Source: Firmicutes bacterium UBA5449 (GTDB lineage: Bacteria > Bacillota > SHA-98 > UBA4971). From it: a DNA stretch of 35,159 nucleotides. The translations under genes were made by a program, and so were the position numbers. Shown here piece by piece: positions 1 to 8,074 of this stretch; position 1 is the first letter of the stretch; every line of letters starts with the position of its first letter. The stretch spans positions 16,489 to 51,647 of the forward strand of contig DIQZ01000019.1 in the NCBI GenBank assembly GCA_002424305.1, written 5' to 3'. Under the pieces are notes generated by a model that saw nothing but the letters and a program-made list of their open reading frames with translations, had not been told where the DNA came from and searched no databases.

Positions 1-171
1 TTGCAAGACCCATTCACCGGAGAGAACCTTCGAGGGATGCTGGGTCTTAGTTTTGAAGTGACAAAGACGCATATTGGGCTCCTGATCATTCTCGGCGGTA
101 CCGCGCTTTTGCTTATACAGTATTTTCTCGTAATGACAGCCGGAAGAATAGCATATGAGAAGATTGAGTAG
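1..171 (+). CDS. C-terminal end of a membrane protein (partial)
   Basis: An open frame enters from the left edge and ends at TAG 169-171. The visible 56 residues hold one strongly hydrophobic segment (HIGLLIILGGTALLLIQYFL) followed by a short basic/acidic tail ending AYEKIE. This looks like the last transmembrane helix of a larger protein, perhaps a permease, but the fragment is too short to assign. The TTG at base 1 could only be a start by coincidence. The next gene begins 17 bases after the stop behind a GAGGAGG ribosome-binding site, so the two are probably co-transcribed. Confidence 0.55.
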   Translation: MQDPFTGENLRGMLGLSFEVTKTHIGLLIILGGTALLLIQYFLVMTAGRIAYEKIE

Positions 172-188
172 AGGAGGCTGATAGTTAA

Positions 189-1133
189 ATGAGAAAGCTA
201 GGCATCGCTCTGCTACTTGTAGCCCTTGTGGTATCTCTAGGATTCAACGTGTTCATGGCGAACTACATAAGCAGGCAAAACAGCAGGACCCAATCAAGCC
301 TGGTCTTGGGAGATGCGAACTCTCGGGACACCTACTTCACCCTCCACAATGTAGCTAAGGCTCATGAGATATCCCGAGGAAAGGGAGTCAAGGTGGGGAT
401 TCTGGACAATTACTTCGGATACGATCGTCATCCCCAACTGTACGCCGGTGGGGCAGATTTCTCAGGCAAAGATTTAGGGTACCTGGAGACAGATGAGCAC
501 GGGTACTGGATGGCGCTCGCTCTTAGAGAAATTGCGCCCGAAGCCGAGGTATATGCACTAGGTATAGATTTTGACAGTGAAGAAGCAAAAGTTCGGACGA
601 TGCTGGATGCCATAGAGTGGGCTATAGACAATGATCTCGATGTTCTTACGTATTCTTCCAGTCAGTTTTCAGAGGAAAATGAGAAGAAACTCAATGTAGT
701 TGTGGACAAAGCTATGGAAAGAGGCATCGTAACCACGTTTATCCATTATTATCATCCAGGCAACATCCTGCCTGACGGCCTATTCGCGTACAGAGGCGAA
801 GCGGATTATCACCGCAGAGAACCTGACCTGAATATCCTTCATTATGACTATAACGTGGTGATTATCCCCAGATATCTTGAGTACCTGTCGTCCAGTGAAA
901 AAGACCGGGCGAATCTCACACCTCCGTTTCTGTCTATATCATCGACCTCGCCGGTTACCGCAGGCTTTGTTGCTCTGATGAAAAGCGCAAAGAATGACTT
1001 GCCACCGGCTGAATATAAGAGAATCCTGATGGAAACCAGTAGGAATTTGACTTACAGAGGAGAGGATTGCCCGCGAGTTCCCGATATCTATGAAGCAGTA
1101 AAACTCGTTTCCGGTGTTACAGGGCACAAATGA
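189..1133 (+). CDS. Membrane-anchored subtilisin-like (S8) serine protease, divergent
   Basis: The 314-residue protein starts at ATG behind GAGGAGG. Residues 4-24 form an uncleaved-looking signal anchor, so the rest should lie outside the membrane. The S8 pattern is recognisable: Asp73 in GVKVGILD, His104 in DEHGYWMALALREIAPEAEVYALG (normally HGTHVAG), and Ser254 in SSTSPVTAGFVALM (normally GTSMAAP.VAG..AL). The oxyanion Asn would be Asn192 in HPGN, about three residues later than usual after the ERGIV strand. At 314 residues it is a minimal, divergent catalytic domain with no propeptide or extra domains. The context, with small membrane proteins on both sides, suggests a cell-surface role; the substrate is unknown. 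The triad is visible, but the altered motifs leave activity open. A broken second copy of its C-terminal part lies about 300 bases downstream. Confidence 0.8.
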   Translation: MRKLGIALLLVALVVSLGFNVFMANYISRQNSRTQSSLVLGDANSRDTYFTLHNVAKAHEISRGKGVKVGILDNYFGYDRHPQLYAGGADFSGKDLGYLETDEHGYWMALALREIAPEAEVYALGIDFDSEEAKVRTMLDAIEWAIDNDLDVLTYSSSQFSEENEKKLNVVVDKAMERGIVTTFIHYYHPGNILPDGLFAYRGEADYHRREPDLNILHYDYNVVIIPRYLEYLSSSEKDRANLTPPFLSISSTSPVTAGFVALMKSAKNDLPPAEYKRILMETSRNLTYRGEDCPRVPDIYEAVKLVSGVTGHK

Positions 1134-1182
1134 TAAGGAGATATGAAGGCTTTCCATCTAGTGGGAGAGAGGAGGGAGTAAG

Positions 1183-1311
1183 GTGGAATATGTAGGCCTA
1201 CTGGCTCCGATTGCGTTTATCTTCGCCATAAGCGCATATACGCAAGTGAGCGCGTTGAGAAAAGAGATTGAGAATCTCAAGGCGGAAATCGCGAAACTGA
1301 AGGTTAAGTAG
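1183..1311 (+). CDS. 42-residue membrane/coiled-coil microprotein
   Basis: This short frame starts at GTG 1183, preceded at good distance by GAGAGGAGGGAG, and ends at TAG. The product has one hydrophobic helix (residues 5-20, GLLAPIAFIFAISAYT) followed by a heptad-like stretch, LRKEIENLKAEIAKLKVK, typical of a short leucine zipper. The sharp helix-then-zipper layout and the strong ribosome-binding site argue for a real gene. It lies 49 bases after the subtilase gene on the same strand and is probably in its operon. It may oligomerise at the membrane or dock onto a partner; no function is known to me. Confidence 0.6.
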   Translation: MEYVGLLAPIAFIFAISAYTQVSALRKEIENLKAEIAKLKVK

Positions 1312-1440
1312 CTGTGTCAGGAAGTCATGAGTAATATTGTGATGCTACTCTTAGGAAAGAGTATGGGGTTTACCGAACCAGGGTGCTATGGCCTTGGATG
1401 ATTATTCATGTCATAAGCAACGTGGTAGGCTGGTAAAGAA

Positions 1441-1527
1441 GGTACATCATCGTCTACATCTCCGGTTACCGCAGGCTTTGTAGCTCTGATGAAAAGCGCG
1501 AGGAGTAACTTGCCACCCGAAATTTAA
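1441..1527 (+). pseudogene. Remnant of a duplicated subtilase C-terminal segment
   Basis: Translation from 1441 reads GTSSSTSPVTAGFVALMKSA and then RSNLPPEI before a stop. This matches residues about 251-274 of the protein at 189-1133 nearly residue for residue, and the DNA is almost identical over roughly 65 bases (about 943-1010 versus 1456-1522). Frame stops at 1426 and 1525 leave no intact gene. The remnant keeps the classical GTS-like context of the catalytic Ser (GTSSSTSP), so it probably derives from a tandem paralogue or a recombination product. In the rest of the 465-base gap (1312-1776) I see no other gene. Confidence 0.7.
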
Positions 1528-1693
1528 GTTTCGGAAACTTCCGGAAATAATGACAAGGATGAATTTGCCGGGATGCTTCGGAAGGCATACGATTTGGCTG
1601 TAACCTTACGAAGCTTTATCTAACGCATGTCGAATCTTATCCAAAGGTCAAATGATAAGTAGAAATGGCTCGAAACGAAGCAGGATAATGCAA

Positions 1694-1699
1694 TATAAT
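1694..1699 (+). promoter_or_regulatory. Possible -10 element for the histidine phosphatase gene
   Basis: TATAAT lies 77 bases before the gene start at 1777. The hexamer at the right distance upstream (CGAAAC at 1671-1676) is a poor -35, so this is only a candidate. Confidence 0.3.
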
Positions 1700-1776
1700 G
1701 GCTAATTATTACTCACATGTAATAGCAGGAATAAGCTGCTCATAGAGATGTTCTCAAAACAGGAGGGGTTGAATTA

Positions 1777-2553
1777 ATGGTTAGGAAGAGTGTGGCATTG
1801 ATAGTTACTGTCCTGCTGGTTCTAATGGTACCTGCTTTCACGTCATGCGCCCAAGGAGGAGGGGAGGTCGTCGGTGGTACCACGGTACTCTTGGTAAGAC
1901 ACGGTCAGACAGATTGGAATGTGCTAGGCTATTTACAAGGATGGGCAGATACTACCCTGAATGCCGTTGGACTGAGTGAGGTGGAGGCGTTAGGTGCTTC
2001 ATGGGAAAAGGAAGTTGCAATGAGTGTTGATGTAATCTACTCTAGTACATTAAGCCGCACAAAGCAAAGCGCTGAGATTCTGGCCAAATATCTTTCTATT
2101 GATCCCTTCGAAATAAGGTTGGAGCCTAATCTTAGGGAATTCAGCATTGGAATCCTTACCGGTGTACCGAGTTCTCAACTCAAAGCCAACCAGGATTACT
2201 TAAACATCTATAAGAATTGGTTGGCGAATACAGACTACGCTCAACCCACAGGCCCGTCCGGTATGCCAGATGAATATACTAAACATTGTCTAGAAGGCAA
2301 GGAATTCATAGGAGAATCTCTAAACACATGTCGAAATCGAGTGTGGAACGCTCTGGAGAAGATTGTGTCGGAAAACAAAGGGAAGACCATTGTAGTTTCT
2401 ACACACGGCGGAGTCATAGGAATGGCCCTTTGTGTAGTTACGGATACCCCAATTGAAAAGTACAATAAGCAAGTGCCTCCGAATGCTTCTGTTATACAGT
2501 TGAAATTTGCAGATGATGGTACTGTAATATGGGTTAACGCTCCAAGCGAGTAG
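1777..2553 (+). CDS. Exported histidine phosphatase (phosphoglycerate mutase-like), probable lipoprotein
   Basis: The 258-residue protein starts at ATG after AGGAGGGG. Residues 1-24 are a lipoprotein-like signal (KSVALIVTVLLVLMVPAFTSC) with a probable lipidated Cys24; Phe at -3 makes the lipobox slightly non-standard. The histidine phosphatase core follows. LLVRHGQTDWN at 38-48 holds the phosphorylated His42, then come GYLQGWADTTLNAVGLSE, SSTLSRTKQSAEIL with the phosphate-binding Arg, and VSTHGGVIGMAL with the second catalytic His. Most members of this branch (cobC, gpmB, phosphoserine phosphatase types) are cytoplasmic, so export is unusual. Possible roles are scavenging phosphate from extracellular phosphoesters or remodelling an envelope phosphoester. 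The gene stands alone. Confidence 0.85.
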   Translation: MVRKSVALIVTVLLVLMVPAFTSCAQGGGEVVGGTTVLLVRHGQTDWNVLGYLQGWADTTLNAVGLSEVEALGASWEKEVAMSVDVIYSSTLSRTKQSAEILAKYLSIDPFEIRLEPNLREFSIGILTGVPSSQLKANQDYLNIYKNWLANTDYAQPTGPSGMPDEYTKHCLEGKEFIGESLNTCRNRVWNALEKIVSENKGKTIVVSTHGGVIGMALCVVTDTPIEKYNKQVPPNASVIQLKFADDGTVIWVNAPSE

Positions 2554-2785
2554 TACAATACTATATCCTTGTTTTTCTTTCCGTCGATTCCAACTACACT
2601 GTCGGCGGTCTTTCACAAGATGCGTTACTGTACTGCGCAACTTATAAGATGGATACACAGATTCAACCCGTTATTGAATATCTGCAGGCAGAATCAAAAG
2701 ATGGAGGTGGAAGAGGTAAGCAAGTCTCATTATTATGGCCGTTGTGAGTGATAGTAACATCCAAAAATAAGGAGGTTGAAGATTC

Positions 2786-3634
2786 TTGTCAGAGCAAAAG
2801 ACTGAAGCCGAATTGATTAAGTTTCAAGGCAGAATACCCGTTTTTGCCCGTCTTCTCTTGACTGTCCTGGTAATTGTTATTATTACTGAACTTATCGGGA
2901 CAAAGACAATTAGCGTCGGCATAGCAAACATCGTCTTGCTTCCCATGCTTTATGCGGTGGTCATCGGAGTACTCATAACCCCTGATGTGTTGGGGAAAAG
3001 CATCACAGTCTTGGAGAAGGTAATCAGCAGTGAAGAAATAGCCCTGGCAGGTCCCCTGGTCACACTGGCTCTCCTGCCACTTGGAGTTAAGTACGGGCTT
3101 CTGGTTGGTCCTGCTATTGGACAAGTGGTAAAAGCCGGACCTGCGTTCATTCTACAAGAACTTGGAAACCTGGGAACTGTACTGATTGGTCTTCCCGTTG
3201 CCCTTATGCTAGGCCTCAGAAGGGAAGCGATTGGGGCTACAGTGAGTATCTGCCGAGAGCCGACTCTGGGTATTATTGCAGAACGCTATGGCATCAACTC
3301 CCCTGAGGGGACAGGCGTCTTGGCAACATACCTGGTAGGAACCGTTCTTGGCACCATATTTTACGCACTACTGGGTTCCATAGCTACCCTTACCAGGCTT
3401 CACCCCTACGCCTTGGCTATGGCTTGTGGGATGGGGAGCGCAAGCATGATGACTGCTTCCGCCGGTGCACTCGCGGCTACAGTTCCGGAAATGGCAGATA
3501 CTATCCTGGCTTACGCTGCTACAAGCAACATGTTAACCGGGATTGATGGTGTGTACGCTGAAGTATTCCTTGCATTGCCCTTCGTGAACTGGCTATACAA
3601 GAAAATCGGCCCACGAGAAGGAGGCAACAAGTAA
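2786..3634 (+). CDS. DUF3100-like multi-span membrane protein, putative transporter subunit
   Basis: The 282-residue protein starts at TTG (LSEQKTEAEL) behind GGAGGTTGA; no better in-frame ATG exists. About seven hydrophobic segments are visible, near residues 20-40, 45-66, 87-107, 127-146, 178-200, 205-230 and 250-268. Gly-rich stretches GMGSASMMTASAGALAATVP and GLRREAIGATVSICREPTLG resemble substrate-path segments of secondary transporters. I recognise the sequence as DUF3100-like from memory of the family, whose function is not established. It overlaps the next gene by one base (TAATG) and is followed by an M20 amidohydrolase, which suggests that the two membrane proteins import an acyl-amino acid or peptide-like substrate cleaved by that enzyme. 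Confidence 0.75.
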   Translation: MSEQKTEAELIKFQGRIPVFARLLLTVLVIVIITELIGTKTISVGIANIVLLPMLYAVVIGVLITPDVLGKSITVLEKVISSEEIALAGPLVTLALLPLGVKYGLLVGPAIGQVVKAGPAFILQELGNLGTVLIGLPVALMLGLRREAIGATVSICREPTLGIIAERYGINSPEGTGVLATYLVGTVLGTIFYALLGSIATLTRLHPYALAMACGMGSASMMTASAGALAATVPEMADTILAYAATSNMLTGIDGVYAEVFLALPFVNWLYKKIGPREGGNK

Positions 3635-4098
3635 TGGGTTTGGATACGGAAAAGACTCTTAATCAGTTGATAATAATGCTTTTTGTCGGCGTGTTGATTC
3701 TAATCGGACAATGGGTGGGATACGGTATTCCTATCATGAACGCCATACCGGGCATGCTCATAGTAATTGCTATTTGTATGGCTTCCTTGATTATCAAGGA
3801 TCTCCTGCCCAACCTCAAGTTTCCTGCCTTTGCTTGGGCTTCGCTGATAGGACTGATTCTTTGTATGCCCTTCATGCCTACGGCTGAAACTGTACTACGG
3901 TTTACGAAAGAGGTTAATTTCTTAGGCACAACCACCCCTATCTTAGCTATTGCAGGTATATCAGTTGGTAATAGAATTGATGAATTCAAGAGACTTAGTT
4001 GGAGGATAGTGATTATATCTTTCGTGGTTTTTGCAGGAACATTCTTCGGATCAGCAATTATAGCTCATATTGTTCTTAAGATTCAGGGCATTATCTAA
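3634..4098 (+). CDS. Small integral membrane protein, partner of the DUF3100-like protein
   Basis: The 154-residue protein begins at ATG overlapping the previous stop, which indicates translational coupling. Four to five hydrophobic segments are visible (residues about 12-30, 34-55, 65-82, 97-112, 125-150). The conserved-looking turn ISVGNRIDEFKRLSWR before the last helix could be a cytoplasmic loop. I cannot assign a family with certainty. Strict coupling to the upstream gene suggests two unequal subunits of one transporter. A strong hairpin follows the stop and separates it from the M20 gene, possibly adjusting stoichiometry. Confidence 0.8.
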   Translation: MGLDTEKTLNQLIIMLFVGVLILIGQWVGYGIPIMNAIPGMLIVIAICMASLIIKDLLPNLKFPAFAWASLIGLILCMPFMPTAETVLRFTKEVNFLGTTTPILAIAGISVGNRIDEFKRLSWRIVIISFVVFAGTFFGSAIIAHIVLKIQGII

Positions 4099-4103
4099 GT
4101 GAA

Positions 4104-4147
4104 ACAATATTGTGGGCAACTCCGGATGGGGTTGCCCACAATATTGT
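4104..4147 (+). terminator. Perfect 17-bp intra-operon hairpin
   Basis: Bases 4104-4120 (ACAATATTGTGGGCAAC) are the exact reverse complement of 4131-4147, with a 10-base loop. No T-run follows, so it is not a classical intrinsic terminator. It sits between the stop at 4098 and the M20 start at 4173 and could be an mRNA processing or stability element, a weak terminator or a protein-binding palindrome. The stem occupies any 5' extension of the M20 frame, which supports starting that gene at 4173. Confidence 0.75.
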
Positions 4148-4172
4148 CGTGCTAAGAGAGGTGGAGGATTCC

Positions 4173-5510
4173 ATGGCTGATAAACAAGAACTGAAGAACA
4201 TGGTAGTCGTTGCCATTGATAAACACAAAGGGCACTTTGTGGAGGTCGGAGAGCATATATTTGCTAACCCGGAACTAGGTTATAAAGAGCAGGAAACCGG
4301 TGAGTTGGTGGCCAAGGAACTGGAAGCCATGGGTCTCGCCGTGGAAACGAAGTTGGCATTGACCGGTTGTAAGGCTATGGCAAAAGGCCAAGGAGGAGGC
4401 CCCACTATCGGAGTAATGGGAGAGCTGGATGCTGTAATATGCCGGGATCACCCCCGAGCTAATCGGGAAACGGGGGCAGCTCATGCCTGTGGTCATCACA
4501 TACAGCTAGGAGTAATGCTGGGGGTTGCGGCCGGTCTCGTGAGCTCCGGAGTCATGAAGGAATTAGCAGGCAGTGTCGCTTTCCTGGCAGTACCTGCAGA
4601 AGAGTATGTGGAACTAGGATTTCGATCTCAACTGCGGGCCAGGGGAGAAATCAGCTTTTTTGGCGGAAAGCAAGAACTCCTGGAAAGAGGATACCTTGAT
4701 GATATTGACATTGCAATGTCAATGCATTCCTCATCTGACCTGAACCTCCATGGGAAACAAGTCATGATTGGAGCGATAGGAACCGGTTTTGTGGGGAAAT
4801 ATGTGCAGTATAGTGGTCAGGCGTCTCATGCCGGTGCTGCTCCCGAAAAAGGAGTAAATGCTCTAAATGCCGCTATGTTAGGTCTTTCTGCTATTCATGC
4901 TCAGCGAGAAACCTTCCCTGATGAAGAACGAATCCGGGTGCACCCAATTATTACAAAAGGCGGAGATCTGGTGAATATTGTGCCTGACGATGTACAGCTT
5001 GAGACTTATGTTCGAGGGCTTACCATTGAAGGCATTCGAGATGCCAATGCTAAAGTGAACCGGGCCTTACAGGCGGGCGCCATGGGAGTGGGCGCACAAG
5101 TAAACATCACGGAAATCCCCGGCTATATGCCTTTGATTAACACACCCTCCTTAGATGTCATTCATAAAGAGAATCTTCTAAGGTTCATAAACGAGGGTGA
5201 ACTGGTTGAAGGAGGCGAATTCTCCGGCTCTACGGATTTCGGCGATCTCTCCCAGATCATGCCTACCTTACTTTCGGTTCATGGTGGAGTAAGCGGTGCC
5301 TTGCATACCAAGGATTTTCGTCTGGACGATCCTGAACTGGCATATGTCATGCCGGCAAAGGCCATTGCCCTTACAATTGTGGATCTGCTGGTGGACGGAG
5401 CAGACAAAGGTCATCAAATCATGAAGAATTTTCAGCCCCAAATGACTAAGAAACAATATTTCGAGTTCCAGAAAGAAATGTCAAGGGAAATCCAATGGCA
5501 TCAAGAATAG
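4173..5510 (+). CDS. M20 family amidohydrolase (AbgB/aminoacylase-like)
   Basis: I place the start at ATG 4173 (MADKQELKN) behind GAGAGGTGGAGG; the frame is open from 4110 but that stretch runs through the hairpin. The product is 445 residues. M20 metallohydrolase landmarks are present: HIFANPELGYKE near the N-terminus, GELDAV, AHACGHH with metal ligands, VPAEEY with the catalytic/metal Glu pair, and the lid domain opening GQASHAGAAPEKGVNALNAA. The order and the long lid resemble the AbgB subset (p-aminobenzoyl-glutamate hydrolase B) and related N-acyl-amino-acid or peptide amidohydrolases. Cytoplasmic, with no signal. It is probably co-transcribed with the two membrane genes upstream, so the substrate is likely what they import. 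The exact acyl group cannot be read from sequence. Confidence 0.88.
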   Translation: MADKQELKNMVVVAIDKHKGHFVEVGEHIFANPELGYKEQETGELVAKELEAMGLAVETKLALTGCKAMAKGQGGGPTIGVMGELDAVICRDHPRANRETGAAHACGHHIQLGVMLGVAAGLVSSGVMKELAGSVAFLAVPAEEYVELGFRSQLRARGEISFFGGKQELLERGYLDDIDIAMSMHSSSDLNLHGKQVMIGAIGTGFVGKYVQYSGQASHAGAAPEKGVNALNAAMLGLSAIHAQRETFPDEERIRVHPIITKGGDLVNIVPDDVQLETYVRGLTIEGIRDANAKVNRALQAGAMGVGAQVNITEIPGYMPLINTPSLDVIHKENLLRFINEGELVEGGEFSGSTDFGDLSQIMPTLLSVHGGVSGALHTKDFRLDDPELAYVMPAKAIALTIVDLLVDGADKGHQIMKNFQPQMTKKQYFEFQKEMSREIQWHQE

Positions 5511-5567
5511 ATTAAGGAATGAGACTTTTCCGGAACCAAATATTATCGCACATTGGAGGATAAGATC

Positions 5568-6608
5568 ATGAGAGCAGTGCTAAAAAGCGAACCTGCGGCC
5601 GGAGCAACACTTGAAGATGTGCCTGTACCATCGCCCGGTCCTGAAGAGGTGCTCATCAAGATTAAGACTACTGCCATTTGCGGTACTGACCACCACATAT
5701 ACATGTGGAACGAATGGGCACAAAATCGCATTGTACCTCCACAGATAATGGGGCACGAATTAGCCGGGGAGGTTGTGAAACTAGGCCCCGGGGTCAAGAA
5801 AGCTAAAGTAGGAGACTATGTGTCCGCAGAGTCACACACAATATGCGGGCATTGCACCCAATGTATGCTTGGCGAAAAACATGTGTGTCAAAACACGCGT
5901 ATACTTGGGGTAGATAGAGACGGATGTTTTGCAGAATACGCATCTGTTCCCGAAGCCAATCTTTGGTTCAACGACCCGGCGATTCCCCTGGATATAGCCC
6001 CAATACAAGAACCCCTTGGCAATGCTATTAACACGGTTCTGTCAGGTGAAACTCGAGGCAAGACCATGGCTGTGTTTGGGTGTGGCCCTATTGGACTCAT
6101 GGCTATAGGAGTCGGCAAAGCTTGCGGTGTATCGTGGGTCGCAGCAGTGGACATAAACGATTATAAGCTAAATATCGCAACAAAAATGAAAGCGGATCTT
6201 ACTGTCAACAGCAGTGTTCAGTCACCTATAGATGCAATCATGGACTACACACGCGGAGCAGGAGTGGATATCGTACTTGAGATGTCAGGTGCATCTGCTG
6301 TGTTCAACCAGATTTTCAAGGTTGTAAGACCCGGAGGCAGGGTATCATTACTGGGTTTACCTGCAAAACCGTTGCTCGTGGACTTCTCCAACGACATTGT
6401 CATGAAGGGTGTAACGGTGCATGGAGTAACAGGGCGGAGACTGTGGCAGGACTGGATTGTCGGACGAGAACTCCTATCTTCAGGGTTGCTCGATTTGTCT
6501 CCTGTTGTGACTCATCGTTTCGACCTGGGGGACTATGCTAAGGGTATGGATCTCATGACAGAAGGCGAGTGCGGTAAGATCGTTCTTTATCCTGGAGGGA
6601 TTGAATAA
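5568..6608 (+). CDS. tdh: L-threonine 3-dehydrogenase
   Basis: The enzyme oxidises L-threonine to 2-amino-3-ketobutyrate with NAD+. I start it at ATG 5568 because GGAGGA lies just before it; the earlier in-frame TTG at 5553 overlaps that site. The 346-residue protein is a zinc medium-chain dehydrogenase. The catalytic zinc ligands are Cys38 (AICGTD) and His63-Glu64 (MGHE), and the structural zinc cysteines are 93, 96, 99 and 107. The nucleotide fold is in VFGCGPIGLMAIG. CGTDHHIYMWNEWAQ closely matches the Tdh signature and separates it from sorbitol dehydrogenases. The stop overlaps the start of kbl by one base, so the two steps are coupled. Confidence 0.93.
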   Translation: MRAVLKSEPAAGATLEDVPVPSPGPEEVLIKIKTTAICGTDHHIYMWNEWAQNRIVPPQIMGHELAGEVVKLGPGVKKAKVGDYVSAESHTICGHCTQCMLGEKHVCQNTRILGVDRDGCFAEYASVPEANLWFNDPAIPLDIAPIQEPLGNAINTVLSGETRGKTMAVFGCGPIGLMAIGVGKACGVSWVAAVDINDYKLNIATKMKADLTVNSSVQSPIDAIMDYTRGAGVDIVLEMSGASAVFNQIFKVVRPGGRVSLLGLPAKPLLVDFSNDIVMKGVTVHGVTGRRLWQDWIVGRELLSSGLLDLSPVVTHRFDLGDYAKGMDLMTEGECGKIVLYPGGIE

Positions 6609-7783
6609 TGGATAAACTGGAGTTTCTCCGGCGTGAACTGGACTCTCTGCATAAAGAGAGTCTATTCAATGAGATACGAACCATAGAGGGACCCCAAGGG
6701 GCTTGGATTGTTGTGAACGGCAAGCGAGTGCTGAACCTATGTTCCAACAACTACCTTGGCTTTGCCGACCACGCCGAACTCAAGGAAGCATCCAAGAGGG
6801 CTGTGGATGAATATGGTGTAGGCCCCGGGGCTGTAAGGACAATCGCGGGCACTCAAACGATTCATCTGGAACTCGAAAGGAAGCTGGCTGAGTTTAAGCA
6901 TGCTGAAGCATGCATAGCCCTTCAAGGAGGTTTTGTTGCAAACCTTGCTGTGATACCTGCTATCACAGGAGAAGGCGATATCATTTTCTCTGATGAGCTC
7001 AACCATGCCAGCATAATTGACGGTTGCAGACTTTCCAGGGCGAAGGTGGTGCGGTACGCTCACAATGACACTGCTGACCTGAAAAAGAAAATCATAGAGC
7101 ACAAAGACTCTGCCCGAAGAATGTTGGTAGTCACAGACGGTGTATTCAGCATGGACGGAGACATTGCGCCCCTACCTCATATTGTGGACGTGGCAGACGA
7201 GTACGGCGTCATAGTCATGGTAGATGATGCACATGGTGAAGGAGTCCTGGGAGACAGTGGAAGAGGTATTGTCAACCACTTTGGGCTGGAAGGCAGAGTC
7301 GAGATTGAGGTAGGCACGCTGTCTAAAGCCTTCGGAGTCATGGGGGGATTCATAACAGGCCCCGAAGTTCTAATCGACTATCTCAAGCAAAAAGGCCGTC
7401 CGTTTCTCTTCAGTACAGGGCTCACACCGGCAGATACCGCTGCTGCAATTGCGGCCGTGGATGTGCTTACGAAAGGTGATGAGCTTGTCAGGAAGCTGTG
7501 GGACAACGCTTCCTACTTCCAGGAGAAGTTGACTGATGCCGGGTTTGACATAGGCAGTACCGAGACGCCGATAACCCCTGTAATGCTAGGTGATGAGAAA
7601 ATAGCCTCGACATTCTCAAGGAAACTATATAATGAAGGCGTTTTCGCCCAGTCAATAAGCTATCCTACTGTCGCAAGAGGTAAGGCCAGGATAAGGTGTA
7701 TGTTATCCGCTGCACACCAAGAGGAAGATCTGGATCATGCGTTGAATGCGTTTGTGTCGGTCGCGCGGGAGCTGGGTATCTGA
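6608..7783 (+). CDS. kbl: Glycine C-acetyltransferase (2-amino-3-ketobutyrate CoA ligase)
   Basis: This PLP enzyme cleaves the unstable Tdh product with CoA to glycine and acetyl-CoA. It has 391 residues, normal for the alpha-oxoamine synthase family. LCSNNYLGFADH lies near residue 40, the Gly-rich GPGAVRTIAGTQTIHLELE follows, DDAHGEGVLG holds the cofactor-binding Asp, and GTLSKAFGVMGG carries the Schiff-base Lys. The start ATG overlaps the tdh stop. The tight tdh-kbl pair fixes this as Kbl rather than BioF or an aminolevulinate synthase. The terminator 27 bases downstream closes the unit. Confidence 0.94.
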   Translation: MDKLEFLRRELDSLHKESLFNEIRTIEGPQGAWIVVNGKRVLNLCSNNYLGFADHAELKEASKRAVDEYGVGPGAVRTIAGTQTIHLELERKLAEFKHAEACIALQGGFVANLAVIPAITGEGDIIFSDELNHASIIDGCRLSRAKVVRYAHNDTADLKKKIIEHKDSARRMLVVTDGVFSMDGDIAPLPHIVDVADEYGVIVMVDDAHGEGVLGDSGRGIVNHFGLEGRVEIEVGTLSKAFGVMGGFITGPEVLIDYLKQKGRPFLFSTGLTPADTAAAIAAVDVLTKGDELVRKLWDNASYFQEKLTDAGFDIGSTETPITPVMLGDEKIASTFSRKLYNEGVFAQSISYPTVARGKARIRCMLSAAHQEEDLDHALNAFVSVARELGI

Positions 7784-7810
7784 ACAATTTCTATGCTACA
7801 TTTGGTCAAG

Positions 7811-7850
7811 AGAGGGGCTCGCGTAGACAGGAGAGCCCCTCTATATTCTT
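7811..7850 (+). terminator. Rho-independent-like terminator after kbl
   Basis: AGAGGGGCTC (7811-7820) pairs perfectly with GAGCCCCTCT (7833-7842) around a 12-base loop. It is followed by a modest T-rich stretch (ATATTCTTTG), weaker than a pure T-run. Confidence 0.75.
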
Positions 7851-8074
7851 TGCAGAAACAAGAGGAGTTTCTCATCCTGCGTAGAAATAAATTTATGTGA
7901 TTTGTAATATATGGACTCGAGTGGAAGTTGTTAGTAGAAAAGGGATAGGATTTAGCGGAGGATATTTTTTTTGAGAGACGTTGTCCGACATCGGGATGAC
8001 TAGCATTTTCTTAGAGCAGGATCTCCATCACAGATACTGCTCCAAACGGACTAACTTGAAGGAGTGTACCATAC

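Noticed and set aside
2724..2730. GTCTCAT upstream of the DUF3100-like gene, and ATGAGAC at 5519-5525 before tdh
   Set aside because: Single copies of a seven-base word without a -24/-12 promoter nearby; expected by chance in 35 kb.
2569..2751. 60-codon frame after the histidine phosphatase gene
   Set aside because: No ribosome-binding site, a poor TTG start, and a composition without any recognisable pattern; it looks like chance.
4110..4172. N-terminal extension of the M20 amidohydrolase
   Set aside because: It would translate through the perfect hairpin, has no ribosome-binding site, and ATG 4173 has a strong one.
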